Source of the DNA: Leptospira ryugenii
GTDB taxonomy: Bacteria > Spirochaetota > Leptospiria > Leptospirales > Leptospiraceae
Direction of reading: 5' to 3'
DNA: 64,000 nt
Assembly: GCF_003114855.1 (NCBI RefSeq)
Contig: NZ_BFBB01000003.1
Coordinates: 781,009-845,008, forward strand
The notes beneath the pieces were generated by a model. It did not search any database and was not told where the DNA came from. It worked only from the letters and a program-made list of their open reading frames with translations. Below, one piece after another: positions 56,827 through 64,000 of this stretch. Each line of letters opens with the position of its first letter. Position 1 is the stretch's first letter. The translations under genes were made by a program, and so were the position numbers.

Positions 56827-59481
56827 ATGAACAAAAAAATTCATGATGATCTTTTATTTCTCCTCGATTGTTTTGCAGAAGTCTTACATGAAATCGGCGA
56901 AGGTGACTTAGTTGCCTATCTTCCAAAGAAAGACTTTCGACCTGTAGAAACGCATCCCTATCCTCAACCCGATTCCGTTGTCGAGTTATTGAGCATTTGC
57001 TTTCAGCTTTTGAATATGGTGGAAGAAAATGCAGCCGCAATGTATAGGAGAGGTGCCGAGACCAATACGGGTTTGGATTCAATCCCTGGTCTTTGGGGAG
57101 AAATGTTTAAAAAAACTAGAGAATATGGAGTGAGCCAAAATCAGATTCTAAATCTCCTTCCTACGATAGAATGTGAACCTGTTTTGACTGCCCACCCAAC
57201 AGAAGCGAAGCGTGCCTCAGTCCTTGGCATACATAGAGAGTTGTATCTACTTCTCGTTAAAAATGAAAATTCGATTTGGAGTACTTGGGAAAAAAAATTA
57301 ATTCGGAAAGAAATAAAATCAGCTTTGGAACGCCTTTGGAGGACAGGCGAGATTTACCTTGAGAAACCAGATATTGCCCATGAAAGGTCTAATGTGGCCT
57401 TCTATTTATCACAAATCTTTCCAGAGGTTTTGACCGTTTTAGATGATCGTTTTCGGCAGGCTTGGGTTGAGTATGGAGGGCAATCAGAAATTCTTTTGAA
57501 ACCAGAACTATGGCCAAAGATTTGTTTTGGAAATTGGGTGGGAGGAGATCGCGATGGGCATCCCTTTGTCACTTCAGACTTTACCTTAGAAACCTTACAT
57601 GCATTCAAAAGCCTTGCTATGGAAATTCATAAAACATATCTTATGCGAGCATTACGTGCGCTTTCTTTGTCAGATAGAATGCAAACCTGTCCAAGTACAA
57701 TTTTAACATCCTTAGAAAATTGGTACCAACAAGATACCGAATTGAAGGAAAAAGTTCTAAAAAGAAATCCAAATGAACCCTGGCGTCAATTTTGCCATTG
57801 CCTACTTTTGTTTTTAGAGAAAGGGATTTCAATAAGTGAGTATAAAAAGCAACTTAGAGTTCTAAGAGAATCGTTATTGTCCATCCAAGCAGATTTACTT
57901 GTGGAACGATTTGTATTCCCTCTTGAAAGATTGGCACAAACATTCGGCTTCCATTTGGCAAAAACAGATATCAGGCAAAACTCTGAGATGTATGCGATAG
58001 CATTAGAGCAAATTTTAGAGTGTATAGGTTCCAAGGATTTTTCCTATAGAAAGTGGTCAGAATCGTCAAAGTTAGAGTTCTTACTTGCGGAGTTGAATAA
58101 CCCACGACCATTTTTATTGCCCTCCCAGCAGATGATGGAAGCATCACAAAAAGTTTTAGATACATTCCGTACGATCCAAACATTCATACAAAAAAATGGG
58201 AAGGAAGCGGTTGGAAGTTTTATTGTCAGTATGACGGAAAATGTGTCCGATTTACTATTAGTCTATTTATTTTGCAAGGAGACTGGCATACTTGAAAAGG
58301 ATAACATGGGTGAACTATTTAATCCATTTCAAGTGGTGCCATTGTTCGAAACGATTGAAGATTTGAAAAGAGCACCTCTGATCATGGATACTTATCTTTC
58401 TTTTCCGATAGTCCAGAGGTCTTATCGAGGCCAAAGCATTCAGATTATGTTAGGATATAGTGACTCAAATAAAGATGGAGGTATATTTGCCAGCCAGTGG
58501 AATTTATATAATGCCGAGTTGCAACTAACAGCAATAGCCAACAAACATAATGTAAAATTTAAATTTTTCCATGGGCGTGGCGGAACAATCTCGAGAGGTG
58601 GGGGAAAAACACATAAGTTTCTTGATGCTTTGCCTCATGGAACATTGTCAGGAGATATCAGAACTACCGTACAAGGAGAATCCATTGCGCAACAATTTGC
58701 AAACAAATTGAATGCGGTCTATAACCTTGAATTGTTGTTAGCAACGACAACAAAAGTAACCCTTCGACACAAATACCGGGAACGAAAGCCTCATCCTGCA
58801 GCTCCTATTCTTGACAGTTTAGCCAATCTCACCAAACAAAGGTATCAAGAACTCCTTCATACAGAAGGTTTTATGGAGTTTTTCTCTCAGGCTACACCTA
58901 TCGATGCCATTGAAAATTCAAAAATAGGATCTAGACCCTCTCGTAGAACTGGGAAAAGAAGTTTAAAAGATTTAAGAGCCATCCCTTGGGTATTTAGCTG
59001 GTCTCAGTCTCGGTTCTTTTTGCCAAATTGGTATGGATTTGGGGGGGCTCTTGAATATTTATTTCAAAACCAAGCCAAAGACTATGAAATCTTAAAAAAT
59101 GAAATTCCTGAATGGCATTTTCTCAAATTTTTAATTCGAAATATAGAAACTGGTGTTTATTCCTCATCGGAGCGCGTGTATTTTATGTATGCGGGACTCG
59201 TGGAAGAACAAAAGATAAGGGACAGATTTCTTTCTATGATCCAAAAAGAAAGAGAACTTACAATTTTCCATTTAAATGCACTTCGTGGCAAACCTTTAGA
59301 AGAGTCTAGACCCGCGATGGTTGAAACTTTACTGTTGAGAGAATCATCGCTCGAAACATTACACAAATTGCAGGTAGACGCTTTGGATACATGGAGAAAG
59401 AATCCAGATGTTCCCAAACATTTAGAAAGCGTATTACTTACGGTGAATGCGATCGCAAGTGGGCTTAGAACAACAGGATAG
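56827..59481 (+). CDS. ppc: Phosphoenolpyruvate carboxylase
   Basis: 884 residues from ATG 56827; the frame is open upstream to 56713 with no better signal. Carboxylates PEP to oxaloacetate, refilling the TCA cycle. Catalytic motifs are intact: the His region VLTAHPTEAKRASV, GNWVGGDRDGHPFVT, YSDSNKDGGIFASQW, the FHGRGGTISRGGG loop, and RAIPWVFSWSQSRFFLPNWYG. The C terminus ends SGLRTTG, close to the usual RNTG tail. Appears monocistronic. Confidence 0.94.
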   Translation: MNKKIHDDLLFLLDCFAEVLHEIGEGDLVAYLPKKDFRPVETHPYPQPDSVVELLSICFQLLNMVEENAAAMYRRGAETNTGLDSIPGLWGEMFKKTREYGVSQNQILNLLPTIECEPVLTAHPTEAKRASVLGIHRELYLLLVKNENSIWSTWEKKLIRKEIKSALERLWRTGEIYLEKPDIAHERSNVAFYLSQIFPEVLTVLDDRFRQAWVEYGGQSEILLKPELWPKICFGNWVGGDRDGHPFVTSDFTLETLHAFKSLAMEIHKTYLMRALRALSLSDRMQTCPSTILTSLENWYQQDTELKEKVLKRNPNEPWRQFCHCLLLFLEKGISISEYKKQLRVLRESLLSIQADLLVERFVFPLERLAQTFGFHLAKTDIRQNSEMYAIALEQILECIGSKDFSYRKWSESSKLEFLLAELNNPRPFLLPSQQMMEASQKVLDTFRTIQTFIQKNGKEAVGSFIVSMTENVSDLLLVYLFCKETGILEKDNMGELFNPFQVVPLFETIEDLKRAPLIMDTYLSFPIVQRSYRGQSIQIMLGYSDSNKDGGIFASQWNLYNAELQLTAIANKHNVKFKFFHGRGGTISRGGGKTHKFLDALPHGTLSGDIRTTVQGESIAQQFANKLNAVYNLELLLATTTKVTLRHKYRERKPHPAAPILDSLANLTKQRYQELLHTEGFMEFFSQATPIDAIENSKIGSRPSRRTGKRSLKDLRAIPWVFSWSQSRFFLPNWYGFGGALEYLFQNQAKDYEILKNEIPEWHFLKFLIRNIETGVYSSSERVYFMYAGLVEEQKIRDRFLSMIQKERELTIFHLNALRGKPLEESRPAMVETLLLRESSLETLHKLQVDALDTWRKNPDVPKHLESVLLTVNAIASGLRTTG

Positions 59482-59537
59482 TTAGATGGAAATCTTTAGC
59501 AGATTCATTAGAAAATTTAAAAACAAGTACTGCTTTC

Positions 59538-60794
59538 TTATCGAATCGTGAAAGTAAATCTATTGATTGAAGGCAAGGATGAATAGGTTAAAATACCTCC
59601 TATCCGATCTGCCAAAGATTTGCATAGAAAGAGACCCACACCAGATCCATTTCTTGAGTCAAGAGCACGTTCAAATAGAACGCTTTGGATCTCGGCGGGT
59701 ATAGGCTCACCAGGACTGTCAATGGTCCATTCGACTCCTTCTTGGGATTCCTTGATTCTTACAGAAATGATGCTAGCAACATCAGAATATTTATGAGCAT
59801 TGTCTAAAAGATTTTTGAGTATGATATTGATTTCACCATTGTACTTTGATAATGAGATTTGCGGTTTGACTTGCTCATACTGAAAGTTGAGAATCTGTTG
59901 TTTGGTTTGCCATTTGTATTGCATACCATCAAGAATGGCTTGTGTAAAAAAAATGGGTGAAATAGGTTCTGAGTCAATATGGCTTGATTCAGATTTTTTT
60001 TTCACATCGCTAAGGATGTTATCAATCGTAACCCGCAAGTCTTGGATCCGATTCTTCATAGTATCCACAATTCTTTTAAAGTCTTGTTTGGAAAGATCCT
60101 CCGCCTCATATAATTCAATCATTTGGCCAAGATTGTTGACAGGACTTCTAACATCATGTGCCAAAACACGCAAAAGAGTTTCATTCTTTTGTTTTTCAGA
60201 ATTTGCAAATTCTAATTGCTCTTGGAGTTGTTGCCTGCTTCCCATCAATTGCAAATTCAACATTTTATAAAAATCAAGGACGATGGTGACTACCATAGAA
60301 AGAAAGATTGATACTGCAACGAAGGTAAATAAATGGTCCTGGAATTGGTCAATGGGGCTTTCATACTCGGCCACGATCAAATTGTTTTTATCGGAACCAT
60401 AAAAGAGGAGCCCTGTCACCACAACTAAAGTTAAAAAGATATAAAACCAGCGCCATTTTTTAGAAAGCAAAATAGGATATGTAACGAAGAGCGTCAATAC
60501 TCCATAGAATGTAGGGCCGTCACTTCCCTGGTTCCCGAGATAATTGATCACAAAAAATACCAACATGGGTATGTTTACGAAATGGGTGTATTTTTCTTGG
60601 AATCCTTTCCTTTGGAGTATTCGGTAAGCCCATCCAAAAATGAGAATCACCGGTACCTTGATGCTTGCGATCAAATACAATTGCAGATACAGGTCATCTA
60701 AAATGATTAAGAAAATTAAAATTGCCGAGGCGATGAGAACTGCCCCAGCAACCTTTGATTGGAGCTTTTCCATATTAGAAATGGGATCTTTCAT
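59538..60794 (-). CDS. Membrane sensor histidine kinase
   Basis: 418 residues. Five or six N-terminal helices (about 10-180) with short loops, a coiled coil, HisKA with LRVLAHDVRSPVNNLG (His about 214) and an ATPase domain with N-box KNLLDNAHKY, and SGVGLFLCKSLAD. The G1 motif reads TIDSPGEPIP, which is weak. No receiver domain and no adjacent regulator, so the partner is unknown. Confidence 0.87.
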   Translation of the reverse strand: MKDPISNMEKLQSKVAGAVLIASAILIFLIILDDLYLQLYLIASIKVPVILIFGWAYRILQRKGFQEKYTHFVNIPMLVFFVINYLGNQGSDGPTFYGVLTLFVTYPILLSKKWRWFYIFLTLVVVTGLLFYGSDKNNLIVAEYESPIDQFQDHLFTFVAVSIFLSMVVTIVLDFYKMLNLQLMGSRQQLQEQLEFANSEKQKNETLLRVLAHDVRSPVNNLGQMIELYEAEDLSKQDFKRIVDTMKNRIQDLRVTIDNILSDVKKKSESSHIDSEPISPIFFTQAILDGMQYKWQTKQQILNFQYEQVKPQISLSKYNGEINIILKNLLDNAHKYSDVASIISVRIKESQEGVEWTIDSPGEPIPAEIQSVLFERALDSRNGSGVGLFLCKSLADRIGGILTYSSLPSINRFTFTIR

Positions 60795-61040
60795 ATGCTT
60801 CTCATCTGCTTGGAAGGAAATCTTCCTTTTTGCATTTATACAAGCTTTTTTATCTTGAGAAATTTAAAACGATACTCAAGTTCCCCTCTTATTAACTGCA
60901 CAATGATTCTATCTTCCACTTGGCAACTTAGCTTTGAGAGCGGATTCCATTGACCTATGAAAAAAAAGAAGAGAAAAGATTCATGTATGAATCTGATTTG
61001 ACTAAATCCATTGGATAGCGTAAGTTTACGAAAATTGAAA

Positions 61041-62084
61041 ATGGATTTCAACCAAGCTACAAAGCTCATCTATTTACTTTGTATTTGCTCCTTGTTTCAC
61101 TTCCATTGTTCCGATCCTGGCCTCTCCAATGCCTGTGACCCAAGTTCCTCTCTCTATATACAGACTATGCTGGCCAAGGGCCTCATAGGAGACATGTCAC
61201 CTCCCTGTGTAAACGGGATAGCCAGACAAGGAAATACAAACAACCAAGAAGATTCTGTGCAAGGAATCCTTGTTTCCTCGTTTAGCAAAGGTTTTACGAC
61301 TAAGAATTCAGGGACTGATACCTTTACGGTTCAACTGAGGAGAGCTCCAAAGGAGACTGTGACCATTCCTTTGGTTGCGTCCGTCTCTGGCCAAGTGACC
61401 ATCTCGCCTAGTAGCCTCTCCTTTTCCCCTTCGAATTGGAACATTCCACAAACTGTTACTGTAACTGGCCTCGATGACTTAGCCGCTCTAGGAACATTTG
61501 TGAGCCTAGTGATCAATTTGGGTCCGAGTCAAAGCCAAGATTCTGGTTCCGCTTCTTTACTTGCCTCAACACAAACATTTGCCAATCGGGACTTTAGGCG
61601 TATCATCTTCTCCACAACAACTAACACACTCCAAGGAGGCGCATTAGGTGGTGTAACAGGGGCAGATTCTCTATGTAATTCAGATTCTGGAAAACCAGCA
61701 AACACTGGTATTTATCAGGCAATGATTGCCACTGGAAGCATTCGACGCGCATCAGTAACTGCTAATCTTGGTGATGGCCAAATTGACTGGGTCTTTCTTC
61801 CTAACCAACTCTATGTGCGACCGAGTGGCCTCACGGTTCTGACGACCAATGCAAATAGCATTTTTATATTTGGAACCTTGACTAATTCTATAGGAACAAC
61901 AGGAGACCTTACTTGGACAGGATTGAATGCTGATTGGACAACAGCAGGTGGCTGTGGAGCAGATTGGAATAATACGAGCGTGTTTGGGAGATATGGCGTT
62001 GACAATGGAACTGGTTTAACTGTATTAAATGGAGGAAACATCATCTGTTCTAGCCAAGGCAGATTAGTTTGTGTTCAGCAGTGA
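61041..62084 (+). CDS. DUF1554-type (endostatin-like) surface lipoprotein
   Basis: 347 residues from ATG 61041 (a TTG at 61011 is possible). Lipobox FHFHC (about 23). A beta-rich region (about 85-185, GTDTFTVQLRRAPKETVTI...VTVTGLDD) resembles a Calx-beta-like module. The C-terminal half (about 195-347; IIFSTTTNTLQGGALGGVTGADSLCNSDSGKPANTGIYQAM) is the leptospiral DUF1554/Len-type domain with Cys pairs at the end. Related proteins bind host matrix or complement factors. Confidence 0.8.
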   Translation: MDFNQATKLIYLLCICSLFHFHCSDPGLSNACDPSSSLYIQTMLAKGLIGDMSPPCVNGIARQGNTNNQEDSVQGILVSSFSKGFTTKNSGTDTFTVQLRRAPKETVTIPLVASVSGQVTISPSSLSFSPSNWNIPQTVTVTGLDDLAALGTFVSLVINLGPSQSQDSGSASLLASTQTFANRDFRRIIFSTTTNTLQGGALGGVTGADSLCNSDSGKPANTGIYQAMIATGSIRRASVTANLGDGQIDWVFLPNQLYVRPSGLTVLTTNANSIFIFGTLTNSIGTTGDLTWTGLNADWTTAGGCGADWNNTSVFGRYGVDNGTGLTVLNGGNIICSSQGRLVCVQQ

Positions 62085-62187
62085 AAAAACCAAAAATAAA
62101 GGATTAGAAAGGTCCAATTTCGAAAGGAAATGGAAAAAAATGGATGCTATTTTCTTTCATGGCGCATACAACTAACCTACCATCGCC

Positions 62188-63690
62188 ATGGAAACCGACC
62201 AAAACGTACGAAAATGTTTGAAACAAAGATTGATTCTTCTATTGTTTCTTCTTTTGCAACATTGTATGTTTAATCCCATTGTCCGTGAGATTCTCAATCT
62301 AGATCCAAACAATGCGAAAGATGATATTTTGAATACTTTACTACTACTTGCTTTTGTAACAGACCGTTCGATTCCTACGGCAACGATTACGCCATCCACT
62401 GGAAATATCATACTATCCAATAGCACCATCCATGTCGTCTTCAGTAAAACTATGGATCCCAGTACTCTTTCGGCAACTCTTGGCAGTTCATTAAGTTCCA
62501 CCTGGTCTCATACAAAAGTATTGAATGATACAGTCTCCCTGTCAGGCAATCTTCCTGTTGGTAAGATTACATTTCGTTTGGATGCGAAAGACACTTTTGG
62601 CCAAAGCATAACACAGATTAATGGGACTTACTTAGTTTTGAATTCGAATACGTCTATTTATTACGTAAGCACCTTGGGTAATGATTCAAATTCTGGAAAT
62701 TTATCTTCGGCTCCGAAACAATCCATTCAATCCGCTATAAGTGGTGCCATACCCCCGGCAGCGATTTTCATTGCGGTAGGTGAGTATTCTGTAGATAGCG
62801 CTGTGCCGACAAGTATCAATTTAGTCGATAAGGTCTCCTTATATGGAGGGTATTCTCTGGATTTTTTATCTCGCAATCCAAACATTTATGTAAGTAAAAT
62901 ACAGGATGTATCAACAGGCGCAGTTGTTGACACGAGAACCATCAGAGCGGGCGCGACCATCACAAGATCAACAGTCATTGATGGCCTAAGCATTGTCGGT
63001 TCATCCAACCTCAATGCTAGCGGAAATTCTTTTGCAGTCCATTGTTTGAATGGTTCGCCAACCATTAGCAACAATCTCATTCAGGCAGGATCGGTGAGTT
63101 CCATTACCACGATTGGCATAATGGCGGATGCATCGTCTCCTGTCATATCCGACAACACAATCTTCGGAGGTAGATCCACAACCGAATATACCTTTGGTAT
63201 TTTCCTCCAGAACGGAGCCTCAAGTGAGATTCAAAACAACACGATTGATGCAGGCATTGCAACAAATAACTCCGCTCATGGGATCTATACGGGTCCACAA
63301 GCAAATAACCCTACAATCGTTGGAAATATCATCTATGGAGGTAGTGGGAACATTTCGTTCGGATTGAATACCAGCCACCCTTCCAATATTACTCTAACAA
63401 GTAATTCAATTGATGGGGGTATCGGTAATACTTCCTATGCCATTTACCATGGAACTGGTGGAGGAAATGTAGGCTCCTACCAATCCAATTCGCTTTATAC
63501 TTCTGGTGGAACCAATAGATATTGCCTCTTCGAAGCAGGGACTGGATCTAGTCCCCTCATTTTCAATCAAAATCGAATCTATAATTGTCCTACTGCCATA
63601 TATTTTGACCAGGGAAGTGTCGCTATCAATTCAATTTCAACCATTAACGGCGGTACTACGAATGGAAGCTCCTATTCAGGGAACTATTGA
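62188..63690 (+). CDS. DUF1565-type right-handed beta-helix surface lipoprotein
   Basis: 500 residues. Lipobox LLQHC (about 26). Ig-like module (about 63-150; PTATITPSTGNIILSNSTIHVVFSKTMDPSTL), then YYVSTLGNDSNSGNLSSAPKQSIQSAI, the start of a DUF1565 domain, and parallel beta-helix coils with repeated N/T-rich rungs (NLIQAGS..., NTIFGGR..., NTIDAGI..., NIIYGGS..., NSIDGGI...). Probably surface-exposed. Next to another surface lipoprotein but separated by about 100 bp. Confidence 0.8.
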   Translation: METDQNVRKCLKQRLILLLFLLLQHCMFNPIVREILNLDPNNAKDDILNTLLLLAFVTDRSIPTATITPSTGNIILSNSTIHVVFSKTMDPSTLSATLGSSLSSTWSHTKVLNDTVSLSGNLPVGKITFRLDAKDTFGQSITQINGTYLVLNSNTSIYYVSTLGNDSNSGNLSSAPKQSIQSAISGAIPPAAIFIAVGEYSVDSAVPTSINLVDKVSLYGGYSLDFLSRNPNIYVSKIQDVSTGAVVDTRTIRAGATITRSTVIDGLSIVGSSNLNASGNSFAVHCLNGSPTISNNLIQAGSVSSITTIGIMADASSPVISDNTIFGGRSTTEYTFGIFLQNGASSEIQNNTIDAGIATNNSAHGIYTGPQANNPTIVGNIIYGGSGNISFGLNTSHPSNITLTSNSIDGGIGNTSYAIYHGTGGGNVGSYQSNSLYTSGGTNRYCLFEAGTGSSPLIFNQNRIYNCPTAIYFDQGSVAINSISTINGGTTNGSSYSGNY

Positions 63691-63763
63691 ATGATATTTC
63701 GGCTGTATTTTATTTTCAATTAAGAGCTTTGCCAAGGACAAGATTTGATTCTGAAACTTCCCC

Positions 63764-63799
63764 TAAAATAAAAAAGCCTCACATCTTTCGACGTAAGGC
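63764..63799 (-). terminator. Intrinsic terminator of a transcript entering from the right
   Basis: Stem GCCTTACGTC/GATGTGAGGC (63799-63790 with 63785-63776; eight Watson-Crick pairs and two G-U) with a GAAA loop and a T tract (63775-63764) on the minus strand. No minus-strand protein gene precedes it in the window, so it ends a non-coding RNA or a gene beyond base 64000. Confidence 0.75.
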
Positions 63800-63850
63800 T
63801 TTCTTCTCTTCTAACAATTTATATACGACAGAGTATCAAATCTATGGGAT

Positions 63851-63956
63851 GGCCAGTCGGAGCACAAGAGGCAAGAGACCTTGCCTCGACTGCGAGACTA
63901 CAATTCGCGGGCGTGATGCAAAGCATCTAGCCGCGAAATTGTTCGGGGCCGACCAC
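63851..63956 (-). ncRNA. Structured RNA-like region, gene continues or starts outside the window
   Basis: Two strong hairpins: GAGGCAAG (63868-63875)/CTTGCCTC (63880-63887), extended outward by CAGTCG (63854-63859)/CGACTG (63887-63892), and CAATTCGCGG (63901-63910)/CCGCGAAATTG (63931-63941, one bulged base) enclosing GATGC/GCATC. No ORF covers it. With the terminator downstream it may be the end of a stable RNA, or a palindromic repeat. The first hairpin core (GCAAGGTCTCTTGC on the minus strand) is nearly the same as one in the 5S-flank repeat. Confidence 0.4.
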
Positions 63957-64000
63957 CAAACAGAACGTAAAGAAACAAACAATGCTATCGTGACATACAG

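Noticed and set aside
63851..63960. tRNA or tmRNA gene ending in CCA
   Set aside because: The plus strand reads ..GACCACCA, but there is no T-arm, no cloverleaf and no tmRNA signature; the strong hairpins do not fit.

Overview
The window looks like a chromosomal segment of a Leptospira species. The main reasons are a 5S rRNA gene standing alone rather than in an rRNA operon, many lipoproteins with relaxed spirochaete-type lipoboxes, leptospiral-type DUF1554 and DUF1565 surface lipoproteins, and large 7TM-plus-catalytic-domain signalling proteins. The DNA is fairly AT-rich. A complete Kdp system and few virulence-type genes would suit a saprophytic clade, but that is inference. I see no prophage, insertion sequence, CRISPR array or tRNA.

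Layout. 1-1050: a small membrane protein, then a minus-strand 5S rRNA gene whose 3' flank (terminator plus hairpins) is tandemly repeated with an exact 154-bp period. 1055-9000: an outer-membrane protein, a 7TM/HAMP/PP2C/TPR phosphatase, purT, an SDR enzyme, a small secreted Cys-rich protein and an MCP. 9005-17923: kdpA-B-C-D-E plus a BBP2-type porin, all on the minus strand, with repeated TTAAGA boxes upstream of kdpA. 18110-23262: a RetSat/CrtISO-like FAD enzyme, a TauD-like dioxygenase overlapping a BASS transporter gene, and isocitrate dehydrogenase. 23462-31053: a winged-helix protein, a secreted hypothetical, and a minus-strand signalling operon of adenylate cyclase, NarL-type regulator and 7TMR-DISM kinase.

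31135-47675: an esterase with two related lipoproteins, a double-domain M16 peptidase lipoprotein heading an overlapping four-gene operon, an alpha/beta hydrolase, an AraC regulator, an M24-like protein overlapping a beta-propeller protein, a CPBP protease, a cyclic-nucleotide-domain patatin phospholipase and a second beta-propeller lipoprotein. 47689-56666: a 1244-residue NHL/LamG lipoprotein, membrane and tail-collar proteins, TetR, and a MarR/YceI divergent pair with a perfect 17-bp palindrome between them, then an Imm32-like small protein. 56827-63690: PEP carboxylase, a histidine kinase and two large surface lipoproteins. 63764-64000: a minus-strand terminator and strong hairpins belonging to a transcript that enters from beyond the window.

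Themes: potassium uptake with its own sensor, regulator and porin; several independent signalling outputs (PP2C phosphatase, cAMP, two-component, MCP), with a plausible but unproven link between the adenylate cyclase and the patatin's cyclic-nucleotide domain; central metabolism (icd, ppc, purT); and a heavy investment in exported lipoproteins. Gene ends are tightly packed, several convergent pairs overlap by about 4 bp, and many start codons overlap the preceding stop.
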